From Bacteroidota bacterium (GTDB lineage Bacteria; Bacteroidota; Bacteroidia; Flavobacteriales; Flavobacteriaceae), in NCBI GenBank assembly GCA_023427845.1, contig JAEYZX010000166.1, forward strand, positions 1 through 7,513: DNA of 7,513 bases. The letters run 5' to 3'. The notes below the pieces were generated by a model. That model ran no database searches. It had not been told where the DNA came from and worked only from the letters and a program-made list of their open reading frames with translations. Positions 1-5,207 of the stretch are shown one piece after another. Within the stretch, counting starts at the first letter, position 1; each line of letters opens with the position of its first letter. Made by a program: the position numbers and the translations under genes.

Positions 1-790
1 TTCCAACGGAACCCAAAAAGGCGACCGCACCGGCACCGGGACCATCAGTGTTTTTGGATACCAAATGCGATTTGACCTCAGCGAAGGTTTTCCGATGGTG
101 ACCACCAAAAAATTGCACTTGAAATCAATTGTATATGAATTGTTGTGGTTTTTGAAAGGCGAGACAAACATTGGTTACCTTAACGAAAACGGAGTTCGGA
201 TCTGGGACGAATGGGCAGACGAAAACGGTGAACTCGGACCGGTGTACGGACATCAATGGCGCAATTGGAACAGCGAACAGATCGACCAGATCTCGGAAGT
301 CATCGAAATGATCAAGACGAATCCGAACAGCCGGCGTTTGCTGGTTTCTGCCTGGAACCCGTCGGTGTTGCCCGATACTTCGAAATCTTTTGCCGAAAAT
401 GTCGCAAATGGAAAAGTCGCGCTTCCTCCATGCCATGCGTTTTTTCAGTTTTACGTTGCCGATGGCAAACTGTCGTGCCAGCTGTACCAACGCAGCGCCG
501 ATATCTTTTTGGGTGTACCTTTCAACATCGCTTCGTATGCATTACTGACGATGATGATTGCGCAGGTTTGCGACTTGCAGCCGGGCGATTTCATTCACAC
601 GTTTGGCGATGCGCACATCTACAACAACCATATCGAACAACTGGAACTGCAGCTTTCGCGCGATTTGAAACCGCTGCCTAAAATGGTACTTAATCCTGAG
701 ATCAAAAACATTTTCGATTTTAAGTTTGAAGATTTCACGCTTGAAGGTTACGAACCGCATCCGCATATTAAAGGCATAGTCGCGGTTTAA
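1..790 (+). CDS. thyA: Thymidylate synthase ThyA, 5' end missing
   Basis: Cytoplasmic enzyme that methylates dUMP to dTMP using 5,10-methylene-tetrahydrofolate and releases dihydrofolate. The reading frame is open from base 2, where the protein already reads GTQKGDRTGTG, which matches E. coli ThyA near residues 15-25. About 12 N-terminal residues therefore lie outside the window, and the ATG at 65 is an internal Met. Visible hallmarks are DRTGTG, the WDEWADENG/GPVYGHQWR block, SRRLLVSAWNP (phosphate-binding arginines), the catalytic Cys in PPCHAFFQF (codon 431-433), the QRSADIFLGVPFNIASYALL block and the C-terminal PHPHIKGIVAV. Compared with E. coli there are about 13 extra residues between SAWNP and PPCHAFF; I recall such an insert as common in Bacteroidota, giving a full length near 274. 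folA lies one gene downstream and acts on the dihydrofolate product. Identification is near certain. Confidence 0.97.
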   Translation, partial: SNGTQKGDRTGTGTISVFGYQMRFDLSEGFPMVTTKKLHLKSIVYELLWFLKGETNIGYLNENGVRIWDEWADENGELGPVYGHQWRNWNSEQIDQISEVIEMIKTNPNSRRLLVSAWNPSVLPDTSKSFAENVANGKVALPPCHAFFQFYVADGKLSCQLYQRSADIFLGVPFNIASYALLTMMIAQVCDLQPGDFIHTFGDAHIYNNHIEQLELQLSRDLKPLPKMVLNPEIKNIFDFKFEDFTLEGYEPHPHIKGIVAV

Positions 791-827
791 TTGAATTCAA
801 TCATTTTCTTCATCTTTATATAATTTC

Positions 828-1868
828 ATGAGAATAGTACTCTTCGCAATATGCAGCCTGTTTCTTTCGCTAAATTCTTTCGCTCAGCGGCCTGACCCCT
901 ATTTTTACCTCGATTCAAATTTTGTGGCTACAACGTCACCCGATTATCATTACATACGCGTAATAAAAAATTTTTACTCGAAGCAAGGTCCGCATACCGT
1001 AACCGAATTTTATCGTACAGGCGAACCGTATTCGATTGGCACAATATCCGACGCTTTTTCCCGGAAAAAAATCGGTGAGTTTACCTATTACTATAAAAAT
1101 GGCCATCCGAAAATCAACAGATATTTCAATGGTGAGCCAACTGGCATTTACCAGGAATGGTACGAGGATGGAAGGGTAAAACTTGAAGGGATGTATCTTC
1201 CAAGTAACGCCGATAGTACCATTATCGACAAACTGCAGATTCATAACTACTGGGACAAAAACAATGTGCATCAGGTCATCAATGGAAACGGATTTTATGC
1301 GGTAGATGAAGGCGATGTGAAATTGAGCGGTCAACTTAAAAACGGACTCCGCGACAGTATCTGGAACGGCAGCATCAGGTCGCTGAAAGCACTCTTTAAA
1401 GAGTCGTATGCACAAGGCAAATTGGTAAATGGCGTTAGCACCACCTATGGTGACGTAAAGCATGAATACACAACGTTGCGTCAAGAATGTGAGCCTCAAG
1501 GCGGAGGGGTTGCCTTACAGGAAATCATCAAAAAAAATCTAAAATTCGCAAATCGGTCTATCACGGTCGGAACCAACATTATTTTTAGAATCGATGTAGA
1601 AGGGCAAATTGCAGGTATCCATTTTCCAAAAGGAGTCGGAATAAAAAACGAAGAGGAATTGATCCGACTGCTGCAACAAACCAGTCCGTGGCGCCCTCAG
1701 CGACTTAGAGGAGTGGCAGTACGATCTACCTTTGCACTTCCATACACATTTGGAGCAAAAAACTATGGGCGCCCATACGAACCCGATCCATTTCAGGCTG
1801 TAAAAGGGAATACCCAAATGCCTGCAAAAGTTTATGTTCGCCCAACGGATGCAATCACCGGATGGTAA
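828..1868 (+). CDS. Exported protein with MORN-like repeats and TonB-C-like domain
   Basis: A 346-residue protein of unknown specific role. Residues 1-20 form a signal peptide with a hydrophobic core and a likely cut near SFAQ/RPD, so the protein is probably periplasmic or outer-membrane attached. Residues about 58-124 and 165-185 contain MORN_2-like units (GEFTYYYKNGHP, GIYQEWYEDGRVKLEG, GQLKNGLRDSIWNG), the type found in YwqK-like proteins. Residues about 229-309 resemble the TonB C-terminal fold: an RIDVEGQI strand, a helix with EEELIRLLQQ, then PWRPQRLRGVAVRSTFALPYTF. There is no N-terminal TonB transmembrane anchor beyond the signal peptide, so it is not a classical TonB. It starts 37 bases after thyA and ends 47 bases before folA, so it may be carried on their transcript. 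No clear -7 box precedes it. The domain calls are inferred from motif shape only. Confidence 0.85.
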   Translation: MRIVLFAICSLFLSLNSFAQRPDPYFYLDSNFVATTSPDYHYIRVIKNFYSKQGPHTVTEFYRTGEPYSIGTISDAFSRKKIGEFTYYYKNGHPKINRYFNGEPTGIYQEWYEDGRVKLEGMYLPSNADSTIIDKLQIHNYWDKNNVHQVINGNGFYAVDEGDVKLSGQLKNGLRDSIWNGSIRSLKALFKESYAQGKLVNGVSTTYGDVKHEYTTLRQECEPQGGGVALQEIIKKNLKFANRSITVGTNIIFRIDVEGQIAGIHFPKGVGIKNEEELIRLLQQTSPWRPQRLRGVAVRSTFALPYTFGAKNYGRPYEPDPFQAVKGNTQMPAKVYVRPTDAITGW

Positions 1869-1901
1869 TTTGATCAACAAAACACAATTTTTTAATCTTT
1901 G
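1869..1901 (+). promoter_or_regulatory. Candidate Bacteroidota-type promoter for folA
   Basis: TTTG at 1869-1872 is followed after 20 bases by TAATCTTTG at 1893-1901. This resembles the Bacteroidota pattern TTTG (-33) and TAnnTTTG (-7), but the -7 box carries one extra base between TA and TTTG, or has A in place of T at its first position if read as eight bases. The predicted transcription start would lie only a few bases before the folA ATG at 1916. The thyA group could instead be read through as an operon. Confidence 0.3.
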
Positions 1902-1915
1902 GCACAAAACGAATC

Positions 1916-2404
1916 ATGGTAATCCTCATAGCAGCAGCATCGGAGAACAATGTCCTGGGCAAAGACAACCAACTGGTCTGGCATCTTCCCGACGATTTCA
2001 AACGGTTCAAGCAACTCACAACCGGTCATCATATCATTATGGGCCGAAAAACATTTGAGGGGTTTCCACAGCCATTGCCAAACCGTACGCATGTTGTCAT
2101 TTCGCGTCAGCAAAATTACAATCCGCCGGGATGCATTGTGGTGAAAAGCCTGGAGGCAGCAATTGAAATTTCGCCAAAAGATCAGGATTTATATATAATC
2201 GGAGGTGGCGAAATCTTTAAACTTTCGATTGATATCGCCGATAAAATCGAGCTTACCCGTATCCATGACGAATTCGATGGCGATTCTTTTTTCCCTGATA
2301 TTGACATGGCGAAATGGCAACTTACCGAAACATCGTATCATCCGGCCGATGAAAAACACAAAGTAGATTTTACATTTGAAACCTACGTTCGCAAAACCAC
2401 ATAA
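1916..2404 (+). CDS. folA: Dihydrofolate reductase
   Basis: Cytoplasmic NADPH-dependent enzyme that reduces dihydrofolate to tetrahydrofolate and is the target of trimethoprim. The 162-residue length is normal for bacterial DHFR (about 160). It starts MVILIAAASENNVLG, and the E. coli numbering is preserved: Gly15, Trp22, Leu24-Pro25 and the catalytic acid Asp27 in WHLPDD. GHHIIMGRKTFEGF is the NADPH-binding block, followed by LPNRTHVVIS. LYIIGGGEIF is the conserved glycine-rich turn, and the C-terminal half carries FFPDID and DFTFETYVR. The ATG at 1916 is chosen because it aligns exactly with the E. coli N-terminus. It shares the left group with thyA, which produces its substrate, and is followed directly by a strong stem-loop. 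Nothing in the active site suggests a resistant variant, though this cannot be excluded by eye. Confidence 0.97.
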   Translation: MVILIAAASENNVLGKDNQLVWHLPDDFKRFKQLTTGHHIIMGRKTFEGFPQPLPNRTHVVISRQQNYNPPGCIVVKSLEAAIEISPKDQDLYIIGGGEIFKLSIDIADKIELTRIHDEFDGDSFFPDIDMAKWQLTETSYHPADEKHKVDFTFETYVRKTT

Positions 2405-2440
2405 AAAAACATCCCGACGAATCGGGATGTAATAGCTTTT
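2403..2440. terminator. Bidirectional intrinsic terminator between convergent genes
   Basis: A perfect 9-bp stem, ACATCCCGA (2409-2417) and TCGGGATGT (2422-2430), encloses a CGAA loop. On the - strand the stem is followed by seven consecutive T (complement of 2403-2409), a textbook intrinsic terminator for the gene at 2457-2765. On the + strand the tail is weaker (AATAGCTTTT). The element fills the 52-base gap between the convergent folA and the membrane-protein gene. Confidence 0.85.
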
Positions 2441-2456
2441 AAGCGCAGATATCCGG

Positions 2457-2765
2457 CTATGGCTGGATTAGTATCTGGTAACTTAAAATAAAAATAACCA
2501 CTGTCAGAATCACTCCACTGGTGAGAATCACGACATTGGCAAATTTTTGAGAGAACCTCTCAAAAAAGCCCTTAATACCAAATACCACAAAGGTACTAAG
2601 GACAAAAAAAACGATTATTTCAAAAAAACTCACATCAAACATTTTACGAGATCCCTGGTTTTCAAAAGATTCAAACAAAACTTCAGCTACCAGAACGGTC
2701 AACACCATTGCAAGGACAATCCACTTAAATTCTGCCTTAATTGCTCGTACCATCATAATCTGCAT
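2457..2765 (-). CDS. Small three-helix membrane protein, unknown function
   Basis: I do not recognise this family. Read from the ATG at 2765-2763 it gives 102 residues with three hydrophobic stretches at about 15-32, 47-66 and 77-100, separated by short charged loops (FESFENQGSRK and KGFFERFSQK), so it is probably an inner-membrane protein. The frame is open back to 2981, but that longer version would run across the divergent intergenic region into ubiE, so it is rejected. Two more ATG codons at 2756 and 2753 would give 99 or 98 residues, and the true start among the three is uncertain. The gene ends at the T-rich side of the stem-loop at 2409-2430. It is visibly richer in A/T than the neighbouring enzymes. 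It stands alone and divergent from ubiE, and its context gives no clue to its role. Confidence 0.65.
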   Translation of the reverse strand: MQIMMVRAIKAEFKWIVLAMVLTVLVAEVLFESFENQGSRKMFDVSFFEIIVFFVLSTFVVFGIKGFFERFSQKFANVVILTSGVILTVVIFILSYQILIQP

Positions 2766-2832
2766 TTTGATAGCGTAAAATTGCCGATTAAAAACTTTTC
2801 CCACAATCCCACTTATTAGGTAATTTTCATAC

Positions 2833-2850
2833 ATCCCCAAAAATGGGGAT
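2833..2850. repeat. Perfect inverted repeat in divergent intergenic region
   Basis: ATCCCCA (2833-2839) and TGGGGAT (2844-2850) pair perfectly across an AAAA loop, and CAT (2828-2830) with ATG (2851-2853) can extend the stem past a two-base bulge. No T-run follows on either strand, so it does not look like an intrinsic terminator. It lies about 35 bases upstream of the ubiE -7 box and about 70 bases upstream of the divergent membrane-protein start. It could be an operator or a leader hairpin of the - strand transcript. The rest of this 139-base gap holds only the ubiE -7 box. Confidence 0.55.
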
Positions 2851-2884
2851 ATGATAAACAGACACATTTTATACTTGTTTACAC

Positions 2885-2892
2885 TATATTTG
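2885..2892 (+). promoter_or_regulatory. Bacteroidota -7 box of ubiE-porT
   Basis: TATATTTG matches the Bacteroidota -7 consensus TAnnTTTG at all fixed positions and ends 12 bases before the ubiE ATG at 2905. I see no good TTTG -33 partner at the expected distance. A start of transcription just after this box gives a leader of only a few bases and rules out the in-frame ATG at 2851 as the start of the protein made from it. Confidence 0.55.
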
Positions 2893-2904
2893 TACAAAAC
2901 AATT

Positions 2905-3636
2905 ATGTCAAAGAACGTCACTCCATATAAAGATTCATCGCTTGGCAAAAAAGAACAGGTTGCGCAGATGTTTGATACCATATCAGGAAACTATGATGGG
3001 CTCAACCGCGTAATTTCGTTTGGAATTGACGTAAAATGGCGTAAAAAAGTACTAAAGCTTGTAGCCGATAAAAATCCGAGGCAAATCCTCGATATTGCGA
3101 CAGGCACCGGAGACCTCGCGATATTGATGGCCAGAACAAATGCCGAACGTATCGTTGGCCTCGACATATCTGCCGGGATGCTCGAAGTGGGAAGAAATAA
3201 AATTGCGGAAAAAAAATTATCCGATAAAATCGAGATGATGCTCGCCGATTCGGAAGACATGCCATTCGACGACAATTCTTTTGATGCAATTACAGTCGCT
3301 TTCGGAATCCGGAACTTCGAACACCTTGAAAAAGGACTTGCCGAAATTCTCCGCGTGCTTAAACCGGGCGGTATATTTGTGATTCTTGAAACATCGAATC
3401 CTACAAAAGCACCTTTTAAACAAGGTTATTTCTTCTATACCAAATACATTCTTCCGCTAATCGGCAAATTCTTTTCAAAAGACAATGCTGCCTATGGATA
3501 CCTATCGGAATCGGCATCCGTATTCCCATATGGTGAGGCACTAAACAATATTTTGCGAAAAGTTGGGTTTATAGACGTTAAAGCAATGCCGCAGACATTT
3601 GGAGTGGCAACGATTTATTCCGCTTCGAAAAAGTAA
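2905..3636 (+). CDS. ubiE: Demethylmenaquinone methyltransferase (UbiE/MenG)
   Basis: SAM-dependent methyltransferase that converts demethylmenaquinone to menaquinone, the last step of synthesis of the respiratory quinone used by Bacteroidota. The protein has 243 residues. The N-terminal UbiE block is FDTISGNYDGLNRVISFG followed by WRKKVL (residues 23-50). SAM motif I is ILDIATGTGDLA (61-72), with the acidic ribose-binding region VGLDISAGML (84-93). LADSEDMPFDDNSFDAI (113-129) and the FGIRNFEHLEKGLAEILRVLKPGG block (133-156) are typical UbiE signatures. The ATG at 2905 is preferred over the in-frame ATG at 2851 because the extra 18 residues (INRHILYLFTLYLYKTI) resemble translated intergenic DNA and a -7 box lies between the two. 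porT begins one base after the stop, so the two are surely co-transcribed. The symbol menG is equally used. Confidence 0.96.
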   Translation: MSKNVTPYKDSSLGKKEQVAQMFDTISGNYDGLNRVISFGIDVKWRKKVLKLVADKNPRQILDIATGTGDLAILMARTNAERIVGLDISAGMLEVGRNKIAEKKLSDKIEMMLADSEDMPFDDNSFDAITVAFGIRNFEHLEKGLAEILRVLKPGGIFVILETSNPTKAPFKQGYFFYTKYILPLIGKFFSKDNAAYGYLSESASVFPYGEALNNILRKVGFIDVKAMPQTFGVATIYSASKK

Positions 3637-3637
3637 C

Positions 3638-4327
3638 ATGAGAAAATTCGTCTTCGTCACCATAGCCCTACTATCGCTGAACAGCCATGCGCAATTCAGA
3701 AAAGATCCACTAATCAATTTGGAGAATTTCGACAAGCAGCGCGTACATTGGGGCTACTTCCTCGGATTTAATATTTACGATTTTAAGTTTGATTACAAAG
3801 TACCCACCGAGGACATACTTGTCGAGAAAACAACCGGATTCAATGTTGGATTAATAGGCAACCTCCGTCTTCATGAACACATTGATCTGCGCTTCGAACC
3901 CGGACTTTTTTATACCCAGCGCAACCTGACGTTTCCGGGTTTTGAAAGTGAAGTCGACAGGCTTCGTGAAGTTAAATCAACCTACATCCACTTTCCGCTT
4001 CTGGTGAAATTTTCATCACTTCGAACCGGTAACGTGAGGCCGTATCTTGTGGGCGGCGCATCAACAACGTTAAACCTTTCAAGCAATTCAAAAACTACCG
4101 ACGACAATCTGCAGCAACGTTTCCGGATGAACCCCTGGACCACCAACTGGGAAATCGGTTTTGGGGTCGATCTGTATTTCGAATATTTCAAATTCTCGCC
4201 TTCAATCCGCGGTGTATTCGGACTCAAAGACGAACTGATCCGCGACAACGATCCCAACAGTCCGTGGACAGGAAACATCGGGACAATGAGCACCCGCGCG
4301 ATAATGATCAATTTCAGTTTCCACTAA
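3638..4327 (+). CDS. porT: PorT-type outer-membrane protein of type IX secretion
   Basis: A 229-residue protein with a signal peptide (MRKFVFVTIALLSLNSHAQ, residues 1-19). After it come alternating beta-strands typical of a small eight-strand barrel: WGYFLGFNIYDFKFDY, TGFNVGLIGNLRLHEHIDLRFEPGLFYTQRNL, STYIHFPLLVKFSS, VRPYLVGGAST, WEIGFGVDLYFEYFKFSPSIRGVFGL, and a C-terminus ending in Phe-His (INFSFH). PorT (SprT in Flavobacterium) is required for type IX protein secretion and gliding. Family and length fit, and my recollection is that porT directly follows the quinone methyltransferase gene in this group. The start at 3638 is chosen because it opens the signal peptide directly; an upstream in-frame ATG at 3599 lies inside ubiE and would bury it. 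Co-transcribed with ubiE. It converges on the RNA methyltransferase gene across the heptamer array. Confidence 0.88.
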   Translation: MRKFVFVTIALLSLNSHAQFRKDPLINLENFDKQRVHWGYFLGFNIYDFKFDYKVPTEDILVEKTTGFNVGLIGNLRLHEHIDLRFEPGLFYTQRNLTFPGFESEVDRLREVKSTYIHFPLLVKFSSLRTGNVRPYLVGGASTTLNLSSNSKTTDDNLQQRFRMNPWTTNWEIGFGVDLYFEYFKFSPSIRGVFGLKDELIRDNDPNSPWTGNIGTMSTRAIMINFSFH

Positions 4328-4337
4328 AATAAAGGCC

Positions 4338-4437
4338 TTTTCCCTTCTCCCTTATCCCTTATCCCTCATCCCTTTTCCCTTATCCCTTATCCCTATTCCC
4401 TTTTCCCTGATCCCTCATCCCTTACCTTTCTTCTCCC
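4338..4437. repeat. Degenerate heptamer tandem array, consensus TTATCCC
   Basis: Twelve in-phase 7-base units occupy 4338-4421. Every unit ends in TCCC; the first three bases vary among TTT, TTC, TTA, TCA, TAT and TGA, with TTATCCC seen four times. A decayed tail with a TTCTCCC unit at 4431-4437 and further C/T-rich sequence reaches the stop codon of the RNA methyltransferase. The array fills almost all of the 119-base gap between the convergent porT and RNA methyltransferase genes. The + strand has a single G between 4338 and 4454. On the - strand this is a run of GGG tracts separated by four-base A-rich linkers, which gives G-quadruplex potential. No stem-loop terminator is present in this gap. 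Confidence 0.9.
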
Positions 4438-4446
4438 TCACTCCTC

Positions 4447-5172
4447 TTACCTCCGCCTGAACTCACTCAGCACAATCGCCGCCGCCATCGCCACATTGAG
4501 GCTTTCGGTCTGTCGCAGCTCGCCAAAACGCGGAATCGTGAGCCGGTTCGTAAGCAGTTTTTCAATTTTTTCCGAAATTCCGTTTGCTTCATTGCCAAGA
4601 ATGATGATTCCTTCTTGTGGCAAGTCTTCGGAATAGATATTGTTCCCATCCATAAAAGTTCCAAAAACGGGGAGTGTCGATTTTTTGATAAAATCCTCCA
4701 AATCCAGATACGTCACATTCACCCTTGAAATCGACCCCATGGTTGCCTGCACCACTTTCGGATTGTAAATGTCGACGGTTTCTGCCGAGCAGATCAATTG
4801 CGTTACGCCAAACCAATCGCACAGCCGTAAAATCGTACCCATGTTGCCGGGATCACGAACATTGTCGAGCGCCATCATAAGTCCGTTTGCAACAAGCGGT
4901 TTTTGTTCTGGAATCCGGAAAACGGCCAGACAATTATTCGGTGTCGACAGTGCGCTGATTTTCTTGAGTTCGGCTTTCGTAATCAGTGATATTTTCGCGT
5001 TATCGCCTTCGTTAAAAACAGGCTCGGTTTGATACAGATGTTCAAGTACGAAATTGCTGTCGAGCAGCTCACGGATTACCTTGACGCCCTCGGCAAAAAA
5101 TAATTGGTTTGCCTGCCTGTATTTTTTTTGCTGCAATGCCGTTATAAGCTTTGATTGGTTTTTACTAACCAT
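4447..5172 (-). CDS. TrmH/SpoU-family RNA 2'-O-methyltransferase
   Basis: SPOUT-fold enzyme that transfers a methyl group from SAM to a ribose 2'-OH in tRNA or rRNA; the exact target cannot be read from the sequence. From the ATG at 5172-5170 the protein has 241 residues. An N-terminal substrate-binding domain (residues about 1-90, with QANQLFFAEGVKVIREL) resembles those of the RlmB/TsnR type. The catalytic domain shows the three SpoU motifs in order: motif 1 NVRDPGNMGTILR (104-116, with the conserved Asn and Arg), motif 2 IILGNEANGIS (190-200, Glu195), and motif 3 TESLNVAMAAAIVLSEF (222-238), which forms the knot. A longer frame from 5235 exists but would run into the start of the divergent lipoprotein gene. 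MVSKNQSKLI is the natural start. It converges on porT and diverges from the tamL-like gene, with only 35 bases between starts. Confidence 0.93.
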   Translation of the reverse strand: MVSKNQSKLITALQQKKYRQANQLFFAEGVKVIRELLDSNFVLEHLYQTEPVFNEGDNAKISLITKAELKKISALSTPNNCLAVFRIPEQKPLVANGLMMALDNVRDPGNMGTILRLCDWFGVTQLICSAETVDIYNPKVVQATMGSISRVNVTYLDLEDFIKKSTLPVFGTFMDGNNIYSEDLPQEGIIILGNEANGISEKIEKLLTNRLTIPRFGELRQTESLNVAMAAAIVLSEFRRR

Positions 5173-5176
5173 GGAA

Positions 5177-5184
5177 AAAATGTA
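5177..5184 (-). promoter_or_regulatory. Possible -7 box of the RNA methyltransferase gene
   Basis: On the - strand these bases read TACATTTT, matching TAnnTTTG at all fixed positions but the last. It ends only four bases before the ATG at 5172, which would imply a leaderless or nearly leaderless mRNA. Overlaps the divergent box at 5183-5190. Weak evidence. Confidence 0.25.
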
Positions 5185-5190
5185 CTTTTG
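5183..5190 (+). promoter_or_regulatory. Bacteroidota -7 box of the tamL-like gene
   Basis: TACTTTTG matches TAnnTTTG at all fixed positions and ends 17 bases before the TTG start at 5208. A TTG at 5155-5157 is a poor -33 partner because the 25-base spacing is longer than usual. The position supports transcription starting just ahead of 5208. Confidence 0.5.
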
Positions 5191-5207
5191 ATTTAAATAT
5201 CCCGAAC

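Noticed and set aside
125..681. Overlapping open frames on both strands inside thyA
   Set aside because: thyA is unmistakable here and the other frames are shadows with no recognisable motif.
790..801. 12-bp palindrome ATTGAATTCAAT at the thyA stop codon
   Set aside because: Short, A/T-rich and overlapping the stop codon; it could arise by chance and no promoter or second copy accompanies it.
936..1499. 187-codon open frame on the - strand
   Set aside because: It lies wholly antisense to the exported MORN/TonB-C protein, which has a signal peptide and recognisable domains; the antisense product has no coherent features.
2766..2981. Extension of the small membrane-protein frame to an ATG at 2981
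   Set aside because: It would add 72 residues crossing the inverted repeat, the ubiE -7 box and the ubiE start; the translated stretch looks like noncoding sequence.
4331..4340. AAAGGCCTTT palindrome just after porT, as a terminator
   Set aside because: The two halves abut with no loop, so a stable RNA hairpin of useful length cannot form.
4338..4437. Heptamer array as a CRISPR array or telomere-like end
   Set aside because: Units are 7 bases with no spacers, so it is not CRISPR; it lies between two intact genes, so it is not a replicon end.
4467..4822. Short - strand frames inside the RNA methyltransferase gene
   Set aside because: They are out-of-frame shadows of the SpoU catalytic domain.
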